Positions 34,259 through 44,110 of a DNA stretch of 64,000 nt are shown here, in pieces (positions within the stretch are counted from its first letter, which is position 1; each line of letters begins with the position of its first letter). The position numbers and the translations under genes are program-made. The notes under the pieces were generated by a model. That model was not told the origin of the DNA. It ran no database searches and saw only the letters and a program-made list of their open reading frames with translations. Where the stretch lies: NCBI GenBank assembly GCA_965223585.1, contig CBDCWW010000023.1, forward strand, positions 310,001-374,000. The letters are read 5' to 3'. Source of the DNA: CBDCVN01 sp965223585. Its GTDB lineage: Bacteria > Deinococcota > Deinococci > Deinococcales > Trueperaceae.

Positions 34259-36136
34259 ATGATACACTTTAAAAAATTAAACTTTAGCCCACAACACTTG
34301 ATAATGAAACTTACAGTTTTACTATATTTGATCTTAATACCCCAAATATCTTTTGCTGAAGATATTAATGAGGTTAGCAACTATAAACAAAACATTCAAC
34401 AATTCGTTGATGCTATAGATAGTGATTATGAAGAGAAGTTTGAATCCTTTACTTTAATGGAAAATAATAGTAATAGCAAGAACATAGGTATGGTTCGGGG
34501 AGGAAAGGATATGTTGTGGTGGAACAAAGCCATCTGGACAACTACCTCTGGACACATGCTCGCAGGGCATTTGCAGTATGAATTACCTGCTCCAAGGTAC
34601 TATTTTACAGAACAAGTAAAAATCCTTGAAAACATGTTAGCAAGCTTTTCAGTTGAAACACCCCTTAATACTTGGGATCAGGTTTGCTTTGATAGAACCT
34701 TTGCAGGTTTTGCAGAAAGAAAAAGTCAGCTTGATACTCAAATGAGCAGTGTGAAGAGTACCCTAGGATTAGCGCTTGAGAATAGATTTACACATTGGGA
34801 ATACAAGATATCATACGAGGCCGAGCGTAAAGAGTTTTTCTCTTATTTCAATCAGGCTACAGCAGTTTCGGTAAGAGATCCTGAGCTCTATGCACAACTC
34901 ATGGCAAAAGCTGATGAGCACAAAGCTTTAATGGTTGGGTGGGAAGAAAAAATGGAGCAGATGGACGCTGGTTTAGTCGAAGTCTTAAATGAGGCTGCAT
35001 TGGCACTGACACAACCTGCTTTTACTTGGCAAGCACCTGAGGAGGACCAGCTTGCAGCACGGCGAAGAATCAAGCAGGAGGCTATAGGAAACCTCAGGGC
35101 TTATCTCGAGCAAATGAAAAAAGCTCGAGATGATAACGAGCGGATTTGGCTTGAAGAAGTAAATAATGTTGCAAGCGCCTACGAAATTTCCTATACAAAC
35201 TTTTCTGGAGCACTTGGTAAGCGTAACGAGGAACTTGCTCAGAGTTTAGAGTTTGCTTCTAAAGGCTTACAGGTATTAGAAGGTTTAACCATAGATGTTG
35301 CAGGCATTCTAATTGACGCAGCAGAAACTGGCATTAAAGCAGGAATCCCTGAAGTACAAGGTGTTGATGAAGCACTAAAAGCAGGCTTTGGGCAAGGACG
35401 CAGCCTTTTCAGGGGGTTTTCTATGGAGCCTCAAACCTCGAGCAGGCTTCCCGGAGTAGTAACTAAGATGCTAAAAAACTATGTTTCTGAGCAATATCGA
35501 AGCCTCAAAAGCCTTGATGTTAGTGCTACTATTGCAAGTTTGAATTTGCCTAATAACGCCTCTTGTTACTGGGATAATTTTGAACCAGCAAAACAAAAGG
35601 CTGCACTCAATACTTTGTTGGAGGAAGTCTTGCTGGCCTTTACGCCGCCCAAACTCCTTCTTGTTGATGATATGGCTAAGATTTTTGAAACAAGTATGTG
35701 GGCACACTGGCTGGCTAGTCACTATAAAGCTTTTGGTGACAATTTAGGTATTCAAATACAGGAAACAGTAATTCCAAATGTACCAAGAAGTGATACTCTC
35801 GATAATTGGTTTTTCCGAACATTTACTAGGATCTTAACTCCTGAATCTTTAGAGCCTTGGGTTGAATTTGCAAGTGGCTTGGGCAACCCTGTAAAGCAAT
35901 TCGTTCCCACTCAATATTTAGCAGCAGCTCATGGTGGCTCGACTATGAGTAGACTTTATGAACTTGGCATTACGCGTGAAGCAGGAATAAACGAATATGA
36001 TAGTTGGGCTGGAGGTTTTGCCAGAACTGTAGATAAAATCCCTTTTCTTGGTCAGCCTGATTCCCTTCATGAACGCCTTGATCTTTGGGCTAAAGCTTAT
36101 AGGCCTAGAAGCATACTTGTTACAACTAGTGACTAG
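34259..36136 (+). CDS. Large secreted protein of unknown function
   Basis: A 625-residue protein. The ribosome site GGAAGGA precedes the ATG. A signal peptide is visible (MKLTVLLYLILIPQISFAED, cleavage after SFA). Residues ~40-330 are rich in long charged helices (for example RRRIKQEAIGNLRAYLEQMK). The C-terminal ~200 residues are more globular, with many Trp (FETSMWAHWLASHYK, DNWFFRTFTRIL, YDSWAGGF). I recognise no family. The SMI1/KNR4-type gene following after 20 bases suggests it may be the secreted effector of an effector-immunity pair, an inference from order only. Confidence 0.7.
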   Translation: MIHFKKLNFSPQHLIMKLTVLLYLILIPQISFAEDINEVSNYKQNIQQFVDAIDSDYEEKFESFTLMENNSNSKNIGMVRGGKDMLWWNKAIWTTTSGHMLAGHLQYELPAPRYYFTEQVKILENMLASFSVETPLNTWDQVCFDRTFAGFAERKSQLDTQMSSVKSTLGLALENRFTHWEYKISYEAERKEFFSYFNQATAVSVRDPELYAQLMAKADEHKALMVGWEEKMEQMDAGLVEVLNEAALALTQPAFTWQAPEEDQLAARRRIKQEAIGNLRAYLEQMKKARDDNERIWLEEVNNVASAYEISYTNFSGALGKRNEELAQSLEFASKGLQVLEGLTIDVAGILIDAAETGIKAGIPEVQGVDEALKAGFGQGRSLFRGFSMEPQTSSRLPGVVTKMLKNYVSEQYRSLKSLDVSATIASLNLPNNASCYWDNFEPAKQKAALNTLLEEVLLAFTPPKLLLVDDMAKIFETSMWAHWLASHYKAFGDNLGIQIQETVIPNVPRSDTLDNWFFRTFTRILTPESLEPWVEFASGLGNPVKQFVPTQYLAAAHGGSTMSRLYELGITREAGINEYDSWAGGFARTVDKIPFLGQPDSLHERLDLWAKAYRPRSILVTTSD

Positions 36137-36156
36137 AAATATAGAAGTCCTTGTCG

Positions 36157-36741
36157 ATGACAATGAAAGCAACAACACAACCACCCAATGTGAAAGCCTC
36201 TTGGCAACAAATTGAAAAGCGGCTCACTGATAATGCCCCCAAGCAAAGAAACAGCCTAGCCGAGGGTGCGACAATTGATCAAATCCGGAAATTGGAATCT
36301 CAACTTGGCACCACATTACCTAAGCAATTTGTTGAGTCATACTCTATCCATAATGGTCAAAAAGAAGAGTGTGACTTTATCCCTGATAAATTTGGAACAT
36401 TCTTTCTTCGGCAAATAAAAGACATCTTCCAAGACTGGAAGTTTTGGAACCAACTCAATGACTCTGGTGAATTCGAAGATCGATTGGCGACGCCTGACAA
36501 AGGAGTTGCCACTGATTGGTGGAATCGTGGCTGGATTCCCTTTGCTTCTAATGGGGGTGGCGATCATTTTTGCATCGACCTTGCACCAACTAAAGGTGGA
36601 AAGGTCGGTCAGGTGATAAAAATGCAGCACGATGATTCCAATCGCAAGTTGCTTGCATGGTCCTTTGCAGCTTGGTTGCACCAGCTTGCCAATGCATTAG
36701 AGGAAGGAGAACTTGATCTATTCCTCGATTACGGTTGTTAG
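36157..36741 (+). CDS. SMI1/KNR4-family protein
   Basis: A 194-residue protein (ATG at 36157; ATG 36163 or TTG 36151 are also possible). GATIDQIRKLESQLGTTLPK and QFVESYSIHNGQKEE match the N-terminal SUKH fold. WIPFASNGGGDHFCIDLAP is the family's hallmark segment. Bacterial SMI1/KNR4 proteins are common immunity proteins of polymorphic toxins. It starts 20 bases after the secreted 625-residue protein, so it may protect against it. Confidence 0.85.
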   Translation: MTMKATTQPPNVKASWQQIEKRLTDNAPKQRNSLAEGATIDQIRKLESQLGTTLPKQFVESYSIHNGQKEECDFIPDKFGTFFLRQIKDIFQDWKFWNQLNDSGEFEDRLATPDKGVATDWWNRGWIPFASNGGGDHFCIDLAPTKGGKVGQVIKMQHDDSNRKLLAWSFAAWLHQLANALEEGELDLFLDYGC

Positions 36742-36767
36742 ATTATTTTGATTAGTTCTCGAAAACC

Positions 36768-36789
36768 ACTAAACTAGTTTAGTTTTTGC
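36768..36789 (+). terminator. Weak palindromic terminator
   Basis: ACTAAACTAGTTTAGT (36768-36783) is a perfect 16-base palindrome followed by TTTTG. It may end the SMI1/KNR4 operon. The stem is short and AT-rich. Confidence 0.4.
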
Positions 36790-36821
36790 TCGAGGTACCT
36801 TATATTGTTAGGGGAGGTCAT

Positions 36822-36858
36822 TTGCAAGTGATATGAAGTAGCTAGTAAACTAATTGTG
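36822..36858 (+). promoter_or_regulatory. Putative leaderless promoter of the giant BTAD regulator
   Basis: TTGCAA (36822-36827), an 18-base spacer and TAAACT (36846-36851). The expected start falls at the GTG at 36858, with no Shine-Dalgarno sequence between. The same TTGCAA box occurs in the promoter at 7495. Confidence 0.55.
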
Positions 36859-39800
36859 TGGCACTCTACCTTGAACTGTTAGGTAAATCTCGAGTAAAAC
36901 AAGAAGAAAATTGGCAAGAGTTTTCTTGGCAAATGCCTAGTGCTTTGCTATGTTACCTAGCTTGCCAAGACACTTGGGTCACCAGAGATGAACTGGCCAC
37001 TTTACTCAGACCAGAGGACAGCGAAGATGTTGCTAAAAGTCGCTTGCGTAGTTTGCTTCATAGAGTAAAGAAACTCAGCTGGGCTGAAAATCTAGAGGTT
37101 GAGAAAAAGCGCATTCGCTATCTGGTTGAAAGTGATGTAAAGCTTTTCTGTGAAGCTGTAGAGCAGAAAAACTGGTCAGAGTCAATCAGACTTTACCAAG
37201 GCAAATTTCTTAGCGATGTAGGTTCGCTAGGTTTAATAGGCTTAGATGACTGGTTTGCAGAGAATAGAGAAATGCTCCATGCTTTGTGGCGTGATTCTGT
37301 TGCTGCTAGAGCTAAGGAGCTTGTTGAGGTAGGAGAGCTTAATCAAGTCAGCGAGCTTTTACAAAAACTACTTGACGATGATCCACTAGACGAAGAAATT
37401 GTACAGCTTTTCTTGCAGTGTACACAGGGAAGTTCAGAAAGCAAGCAAGCTTTTGTTGCTTACGAGCATTTTAGCAAAGCACTTGCAGCAGAAATGGCAC
37501 TCGAGCCACTAGCCATTACTACAGAACTAGCTAAGAAAGCTCGAGCAGATTTGGGGCAAGTACAGGATTTACCAAAACAACCTTTAGGATCAGTTATTGA
37601 GATTAAACCTAAGGCCCCTAAGGTAAAAACAGGTTCTTTCCCTAAAGATTTAACCCCTTTTGTTGAGCGCCCAGAAGATCTGCAGGCTATTACAGAAACT
37701 CTAGCTAACAAGGAATGTAGGTTGTTGACTCTGATTGGCCTTGGTGGTACTGGTAAAAGTCGGTTGGGATTATACGCTACTGTAAATTTGGCAGATCACT
37801 ATCAGCATGGGGTTTGCATTGTTCCCCTAGCAGATGTAGAAACTCAAGAAGAACTTATAAACGTTATAATGTTAGGGTTGGGTTTAGCAATAAATGGAAA
37901 TGACCCCCAGCAGCAACTCCTAACCTATTTAAACAATAAAAACTTACTATTATTCCTAGATAACTTTGAGCAGCTTGTAAACCATGCACAGTGGCTTAAT
38001 GAGCTTTTACAGGGAGCATTAGGAGTGCAGTTACTGGTTAGCTCTCGAGCAGCTCTAAACTTAAAAGGTGAGTGGCTTTATGAGGTCAATGGTTTAAGTT
38101 ACCCTTCCAAATCAAGTAATTTAGAAAATATATCTCTTGAAGATTTTAGTGCAGTGCAACTATTTAAGCAAACTGCTTTTAGAAATGGTGTTACTCCTGA
38201 CCCAAATGAATACTTTGCTATTGCTCGTATATGCCAGCTGGTAGATGGTTCACCTCTGGCTATAGAAATGGCAGCTAGTTGGGTTCGCATAATGAGTATA
38301 GCAGATATTGCTGCTGAATTAGAGCAAGACTTAGGTTTCTTGAGTGCTTCTGGACAGGATGTGCCAGAACGTCACCACAGCATGCGTGCGGTTTTCGATA
38401 CTTCCTGGCAACATCTTAGTGCGCAGCAGCAACAGGCTTTAGCTGCCCTATCAGTATTTCGAGGAGGCTTTGACCGTACAGCAGCTCAGAAAGTTGCAGG
38501 GGCTGTTGCTCGAGTGTTGCTCGAGCTAGCCAGTAAGTCTTTATTAAGACGTTATGACACAGGCAGATTTGACTTGCATTTACTAATTAGGCGCTTTGCT
38601 GCAGAAAAATTTTCTGAGGATAAGATTAATAAAGAGCTAATAAAAATAGAAGATTTACAAGTTTTGCAACGTGCCCATGCTGAGTACTTTTTAAACCTTG
38701 CTCTAGAAGCCGCTCCACATTTTACTGGTGCAGAGCAAGCGAAATGGCTTGGGCAACTTCAAGCAGAGTACCATAACGTTTGTGCAGTGTTTGATTGGGC
38801 AGAAAAAGCTAAAGAAGTAAAACTAGGTCTTGATCTTGCAGTAGCGATATGGCCTTTTTTAGTAGTGCATGGTCATTTAGGTGAGGGTAGTGAAATCTTA
38901 GAAAAACTTCTTGCCTTACCACAGGCACAAGCTTATCCTGAGCTTAGAGCAAAAGCAACTAACGCCTTGGCTACCTTGCTAAACACTAAAGGTGATTGGT
39001 TAAAAGCAAGAACTTACTTAGAAGATATTTTAGCGATATGGCAAGAAATAGGTGATAAGCACAATGTTGCAAAAACACTAAGTACTTTAGGATGGACCTT
39101 TATTGGTTTAGATAATTACACTGAAGCAAGAAGTAAATCTGAGGAGGCACTTGCTTTACATCATAGCGTCAAAAATTTGCGAGGTGAGGCTCTTTCACTA
39201 AACAATTTAGGCTGGTGCGATGTCCTAGAGGGCGATTTTCACAGTGCTAATGCTTATTTTCAACAGAGTTTGAATATACTTAAAAACTCTTTAAATGATA
39301 GGGGTAGCACGCATTTTATACTTATTAATCTTGCTTGGGCTCAGCAGTATCTAGGTAATTATGAAAAAGTAAAAGAGCTACTTACAGAAGCAGAAAGTCT
39401 TATACAGTTTGTAAGAGACAAGCAAATTATAGGTTGGATGCTTTGTAGGCAAGGCAGTTTAGTTTACGATCTAGGCCATGCTAAAGAGGCCCTGAAGTTT
39501 TTTGAGAAGAGTTTAGCTTATGCTAGTGAAATAGGCACTGCCTACCATTTTGTACTTTTGGCTCCTCTGGCAGCTAATGTAATGAGAGAGGTTGGGGAAG
39601 TACAAAGAGCACAAGATGTACTCGAGCAACACTTTAGCTTTTGCTCGAGTAACGATAAAAGGCGGCTTTTTGCTGATGGTTTATTTGCTAAAGGGCAACT
39701 TTTAGAAGAAGCCAACAATTTGGCTGAAGCAAAGAATGCTTATGTTCAAAGTTTAGAGATATACCAAGACATTAAAGCAAAGTATGCTGTGCCTGAGGTC

Positions 39801-42800
39801 TTAGAGTCTATGGCAAAGTTATATATTCTGCAAAGCGAGTTAGAAAGGGCATGCCAGCTATTAGCGCTAGCAACTCAACTCAGGGAAAAAATGGAATTCC
39901 CCTTACCGCCAAGGTGTCACGAAACTTATGAGAAGTGTTTAAAAAAGATACATAATGAGCTATCCAGAGAAGATTTTCATAAAGCTTGGTCACAAGGTGA
40001 AGCTTTGGATGAGGATGACTTACAGCTTTTATTACAAGCCCCTCAGGTTGATAGCGAATTAACAGCTAAAACAGAGGAAAGCTTAAAAGAAGTCCAAATT
40101 TTACTAAAACAAGAAGAAAGAGGCAATCAGCCCCCGGAAAATAATTTTGATAATAAAGCAGTATTACCCAAGAACCTTACACCACCACCTTTTTTAGAGG
40201 AGAAGGCTTCTTTAGTAAAGAGAACACTGTTTGTAGGCCGAACAGAAGAGTTAAGCTGCTTGCAGAAAGCACTAGAAAGTGTTTATGCTAGCAAAGGGCA
40301 GGTTAGGCTGATACAAGGTGGTGCTGGTCAAGGGAAATCGTATTTACTACAAAAATTTGCTAATGAGGTATTAAATACTAGTCCAGACTTGCTAGTGCTA
40401 ACTGGCTACTGTGAACAGCAAGCAGGAGCTGGAGATCCTTACCTACCTTTTAGAGATATTTTACTGCTATTACTAGGTGATGTAGAGGCAAAGTGGCATG
40501 GAGGGCTAATTAGTACAGCTAATGCCAAACTCTTATGGGAAGCAATGGGGGAAACAGTACCTCAGATAGCAAAACATGCTCCAGACTTAATTAGTAGTTT
40601 TTCTAGTGGACCAACTTTATTAGAAAGGTTAGCCTTAGCAGGTTTAGACAAAGAACCTTGGTTTAAAGAAGTTGCTGAAGTAGCTAGTATGAAGACTTTG
40701 GGGGTGCTCGAGCAAACCAGAATAATTACCCTATATGTGAGTGCTCTAAAAGCTATTGCAAAAGTTAGGCCGATTCTACTTATTTTAGAAGACTTACACT
40801 GGGTAGATGTTTCTTCAGCAGAGCTTTTTAATTACTTAAGCAGACAAGTAACAGAAAGCCGTATTTTGATAATAGGCAGTTACAAACCTAGTGATGTACT
40901 AATAGATGAAACACATCCTATGCTGGGAATAATAGCAGAGTTACAGGGTCTCTATGGTGATATCTCCATTAATTTAGATGAGCAAAAGGTAGATGATGAG
41001 CGTGAATTTGTAAATTCTTATCTTGATAGTGAGCCAAATGAATTTGATGATGCTTTTAGAGAAGCTTTCTTTAAACATACACAAGGACATGCATTATTTA
41101 CTGCCGAATTACTAAAAGCTATGAAGGAAAGAGGCAATGTTTACCAAAAAGATGGTAAATGGTTTGCTAAGGTTAATATAGATTGGCAGACTTTGCCAGC
41201 CAAAATAGAAGGTTTTATAGAGGCTTATGTCAATCGTTTGCCTAGCAATCAACGTGAATTGCTCAGTATAGCCAGTGTGCAGGGCAAGGTATTTATTGGT
41301 GAAGTAATTGCCCAAGTAAAGCAGCGAAGTGAACGCGAAGTTATCCACGCCCTGAGTGGCGAGATAAGCAAGCGACATCAGCTTGTCAGACCAGAAAAGA
41401 TGGAACGACTTGGTGAAAAAAGGCTTTCTCATTACCGTTTTCGCCATGATCTTTTTCAAAAGCATATTTATAGCAAATTAGATAAGGCTGAGCGCGCCTA
41501 TCTGCATGAAGATATAGCATTAGTGTTAGAAAGAATGTACGGTAAGAAAGCCAAGAAAATAGCAGCACAACTAGCATGGCACTTTGAGCAATCAGGCAAT
41601 TTTGAAAAAACCTTTGAGTATTTGTTAGTTGCTGGACAGCAAGCACAAGCATTAGGTTCTAACAAAGAGGCTATTGGTTACTATGAACGTGGGTTAGCTA
41701 TTATGAGTCAATTGACCATTACACCAAAACTATTGTCTGTAGAACTAGGACTTCAAGCTGGCTTAGGCATGGCACTTTTACCTGTTGAAGGTTTTCAATC
41801 AGAACGAGTGCGGATTACCTTAGAGCATGCTTTAGAGCTTTGCCATCAAATTGGAGGAACAAGCTCCCAATTGATGACTATTTATGCAGGACTAGCTCAT
41901 TACGCTCTTTTCAACAGTAGTTTGTCAATTCAAACTTTCTTAGATTGCTCGAGTGAGTTTAAGGCAATAGCTAATAGGCAAGAAGATTTAGCACATTTAG
42001 CTACAGCAGGAACTTTATTAACACTAGCTAACTTCTTGCTTGGTTATAACGATAAGGCTATAGATCTAGGATATTCATTTCTTCGTTACATCAATTTTGA
42101 TCAGGCTAGCCATGAGAAGATGATTTACCATTACACTCATGACCAGCGTGTAATACTAATGCCAATCTTGTCTTGGGCACTTTGTTTTAAGGGCAGGTTA
42201 AAGGAAGCTAAGGCACTAATGACTAAAGAACCTCTGACTAATTTTAAGCATGCGGCAAGTAGAGCATTTTTTCTAGGCGTTTGCTTCACCATCTATCAGC
42301 TTAGAAATGATTTTTCTGGTTTAAAATCTATAGCTGAGGAACTTCTAGAGTTAGCAGATGAGTATGGCTATGCCTTTTGGAAGGCATGGGGCCTTATCTA
42401 TCATGGTTGGGCTGTAGCACAACTGGGACAAGTAGAAACTGGCGTTGCTGAAATGCAGCAGGGCATGACCATTACTAGAATGGCAGGAGGAATTATTCTG
42501 GGTTCATGCTCACTAGCTATGCTAGCCGAAGGTTTATGGTTAGTAGGCAAACACAATGATGCTCTAGATATGCTCGAGGAAGCTTTTGACCACAGCACTA
42601 AAAGAGATGAACTCTTTTACCTTTCTCAACTTCATTGCCTTAAGGGTAAGTGGCTGCAGGAATTAGGAGCAGAAACCACTGAAGTTGAACATAACCTCAG
42701 ACAAGCTATAGCTGTAGCTGAACAACAAAATGCTTCTATGCTAGAGTTGCGGGCAAGTCTAGCGCTAGCAAAGTACTGGCAAAAAAGTAAAAAAGAAGAA

Positions 42801-42911
42801 TCACATTCATTACTTACAAAGCTATTAAATCGTATTACTCCTATGATAGACATAAATGAAATCCCTGAGTATGCAGAAGCAGAAGAGATTCTTGCTAGAC
42901 TAGGTGAATAG
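36858..42911 (+). CDS. Giant BTAD regulator with two ATPase modules and TPRs
   Basis: A 2017-residue protein, GTG start. Residues ~1-95 are a winged-helix-like domain and ~95-235 a BTAD helical domain (QNWSESIRLYQGKFLSDVGS, then DDWFAENREMLHALW). An NB-ARC-like ATPase follows: Walker A LIGLGGTGKSRL near 293, Walker B LLLFLDNFEQL near 364. TPRs fill ~610-1060. A second, different AAA16/MalT-like ATPase has Walker A QGGAGQGKSYLLQ near 1154 and Walker B ILLILEDLHWVD near 1308. More TPRs run to the end. SARP/BTAD proteins control transcription; two ATPases in one chain suggest fusion of two sensors. Its ligand is unknown. Confidence 0.85.
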   Translation: MALYLELLGKSRVKQEENWQEFSWQMPSALLCYLACQDTWVTRDELATLLRPEDSEDVAKSRLRSLLHRVKKLSWAENLEVEKKRIRYLVESDVKLFCEAVEQKNWSESIRLYQGKFLSDVGSLGLIGLDDWFAENREMLHALWRDSVAARAKELVEVGELNQVSELLQKLLDDDPLDEEIVQLFLQCTQGSSESKQAFVAYEHFSKALAAEMALEPLAITTELAKKARADLGQVQDLPKQPLGSVIEIKPKAPKVKTGSFPKDLTPFVERPEDLQAITETLANKECRLLTLIGLGGTGKSRLGLYATVNLADHYQHGVCIVPLADVETQEELINVIMLGLGLAINGNDPQQQLLTYLNNKNLLLFLDNFEQLVNHAQWLNELLQGALGVQLLVSSRAALNLKGEWLYEVNGLSYPSKSSNLENISLEDFSAVQLFKQTAFRNGVTPDPNEYFAIARICQLVDGSPLAIEMAASWVRIMSIADIAAELEQDLGFLSASGQDVPERHHSMRAVFDTSWQHLSAQQQQALAALSVFRGGFDRTAAQKVAGAVARVLLELASKSLLRRYDTGRFDLHLLIRRFAAEKFSEDKINKELIKIEDLQVLQRAHAEYFLNLALEAAPHFTGAEQAKWLGQLQAEYHNVCAVFDWAEKAKEVKLGLDLAVAIWPFLVVHGHLGEGSEILEKLLALPQAQAYPELRAKATNALATLLNTKGDWLKARTYLEDILAIWQEIGDKHNVAKTLSTLGWTFIGLDNYTEARSKSEEALALHHSVKNLRGEALSLNNLGWCDVLEGDFHSANAYFQQSLNILKNSLNDRGSTHFILINLAWAQQYLGNYEKVKELLTEAESLIQFVRDKQIIGWMLCRQGSLVYDLGHAKEALKFFEKSLAYASEIGTAYHFVLLAPLAANVMREVGEVQRAQDVLEQHFSFCSSNDKRRLFADGLFAKGQLLEEANNLAEAKNAYVQSLEIYQDIKAKYAVPEVLESMAKLYILQSELERACQLLALATQLREKMEFPLPPRCHETYEKCLKKIHNELSREDFHKAWSQGEALDEDDLQLLLQAPQVDSELTAKTEESLKEVQILLKQEERGNQPPENNFDNKAVLPKNLTPPPFLEEKASLVKRTLFVGRTEELSCLQKALESVYASKGQVRLIQGGAGQGKSYLLQKFANEVLNTSPDLLVLTGYCEQQAGAGDPYLPFRDILLLLLGDVEAKWHGGLISTANAKLLWEAMGETVPQIAKHAPDLISSFSSGPTLLERLALAGLDKEPWFKEVAEVASMKTLGVLEQTRIITLYVSALKAIAKVRPILLILEDLHWVDVSSAELFNYLSRQVTESRILIIGSYKPSDVLIDETHPMLGIIAELQGLYGDISINLDEQKVDDEREFVNSYLDSEPNEFDDAFREAFFKHTQGHALFTAELLKAMKERGNVYQKDGKWFAKVNIDWQTLPAKIEGFIEAYVNRLPSNQRELLSIASVQGKVFIGEVIAQVKQRSEREVIHALSGEISKRHQLVRPEKMERLGEKRLSHYRFRHDLFQKHIYSKLDKAERAYLHEDIALVLERMYGKKAKKIAAQLAWHFEQSGNFEKTFEYLLVAGQQAQALGSNKEAIGYYERGLAIMSQLTITPKLLSVELGLQAGLGMALLPVEGFQSERVRITLEHALELCHQIGGTSSQLMTIYAGLAHYALFNSSLSIQTFLDCSSEFKAIANRQEDLAHLATAGTLLTLANFLLGYNDKAIDLGYSFLRYINFDQASHEKMIYHYTHDQRVILMPILSWALCFKGRLKEAKALMTKEPLTNFKHAASRAFFLGVCFTIYQLRNDFSGLKSIAEELLELADEYGYAFWKAWGLIYHGWAVAQLGQVETGVAEMQQGMTITRMAGGIILGSCSLAMLAEGLWLVGKHNDALDMLEEAFDHSTKRDELFYLSQLHCLKGKWLQELGAETTEVEHNLRQAIAVAEQQNASMLELRASLALAKYWQKSKKEESHSLLTKLLNRITPMIDINEIPEYAEAEEILARLGE

Positions 42912-42921
42912 CTTTTTATAT

Positions 42922-43381
42922 ATGTCAGCTACTAAAGAACGTTTTTCACTCAAAGATCATCTATTCAACTCTGAAAAAGTCCAGAAAATCACCTCGGAAA
43001 TTGCCTTGGTGTACCCAGAATTTGCTAGCCAAGCTTTCCAAAAGGAGGTACTAGCCAAATTTCCCGAGCTGGAATTGCTCGAGCGTATCTACTGGATTCG
43101 TGATGTTCTCAAGAAGCATTTACCATCTGGCTATCGACTACCATCTGCACTTCAAAAAAGCCAATGGTACTCTAGCACCAAAAACATTCAAAATTGCCAA
43201 GAAGCAGTTAGTTGGGAACAAAACGATTACCCTTACAAAAAAACATCCTCTGCGCATCATGACCACCCGCAAACTCTACCCGGGGAAACATATAGTAGAA
43301 TTACGAGTCAATGGCATGTCGTGTGGGAAACAAGAATTTATGTTGACTGGTTGGTCAGGCCTTAAAATATTGCAATTTTAA
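42922..43381 (+). pseudogene. Internally deleted, frameshifted DNA alkylation repair gene
   Basis: The first part (from ATG 42922) reads MSATKERFSLKDHLFNSEKV, then FPELELLERIYWIRDVLKKH, the N-terminus of HEAT-repeat DNA alkylation repair proteins. In another frame from ~43155, KANGTLAPKTFKIAKKQLVG ... RKLYPGKHIVELRVNG matches their C-terminal extension. About 300 residues of the central HEAT domain are missing and the frame changes at the junction. The gene is dead; it begins 10 bases after the giant regulator. Confidence 0.8.
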
Positions 43382-43491
43382 GCATTATGAATTTTCATGA
43401 TAATGTTTTTTATGTTTTAACTTAACGATTTATTTATTTTTGGTAACGATATGTTTATAAAAAACTACTTTACTTTATTACTCTTAAATAT

Positions 43492-43956
43492 ATGAAGGCT
43501 TTATTGAACAACGGACACTTAATAACGATAGATGAGGTTGATAGGGAACATCGAAAAATAATGACCTCTATTAGTAACTTAGGGAAGTTAGCTAATCAAG
43601 ACAAGCCAGATTTTGGGAAAGTGAAAAGGGCTGCTGTGGTTTTGGGTAGCTATATAAGAGCCCACATCTCTTATGAAGAAGATTGGCTAGCTAGAAATGT
43701 AGAGCAATTTAGTGAACAGGTAAAAGAGGTAAATAATAAATTTCTAGTTATCTATCAGGGATTAAAAGATAAGCTAGAAAAAGATGGCAATTATGTAGAG
43801 TTATTAGAAGTGCTGTATGAATATGCAAAAAGTTGGTTTGCTGAGCACCTTAGTGCAACTCAAGATATTATTTGTAAAACCGTAGAAGATAAAGCTGCAA
43901 ACCCTATATGCTTAACTTCAATACATCCAATGCCTATGCAAAACCAATTTGCCTAA
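43492..43956 (+). CDS. Hemerythrin-like protein lacking two metal ligands
   Basis: A 154-residue helical protein. IDEVDREHRKI (H20), RAHISYEED (H58, E62) and WFAEHLSATQD (H119, D125) match the bacteriohemerythrin metal site. The helix-C pair of His (HxxxH) is absent: the equivalent region reads QVKEVNNKFLVIYQG. H119 to D125 is one residue longer than usual. It may bind a single iron or none. Bacteriohemerythrins bind O2 or sense it. No ribosome site is evident. Confidence 0.7.
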   Translation: MKALLNNGHLITIDEVDREHRKIMTSISNLGKLANQDKPDFGKVKRAAVVLGSYIRAHISYEEDWLARNVEQFSEQVKEVNNKFLVIYQGLKDKLEKDGNYVELLEVLYEYAKSWFAEHLSATQDIICKTVEDKAANPICLTSIHPMPMQNQFA

Positions 43957-44005
43957 ACAATATACTCTAAACAAGTAAGATTTGGACATTTATAAAATAG
44001 TGCTT

Positions 44006-44041
44006 GGAAAAACCTTGAAAGCCTTCAAGACTTTCAAGGTT
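44006..44041 (-). terminator. Terminator downstream of the small minus-strand gene
   Basis: AACCTTGAAAG (44011-44021) pairs with CTTTCAAGGTT (44031-44041). On the minus strand it is followed by TTTTTCC. It would end the small gene at 44111-44350 and, read on the plus strand, may also stop the hemerythrin-like transcript. Confidence 0.65.
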
Positions 44042-44110
44042 TGGGCAACAGAAAATTTATGTGTCCATTTTTAACCCATAAACAATATATTAATCATTTG
44101 ATTTGACAGA

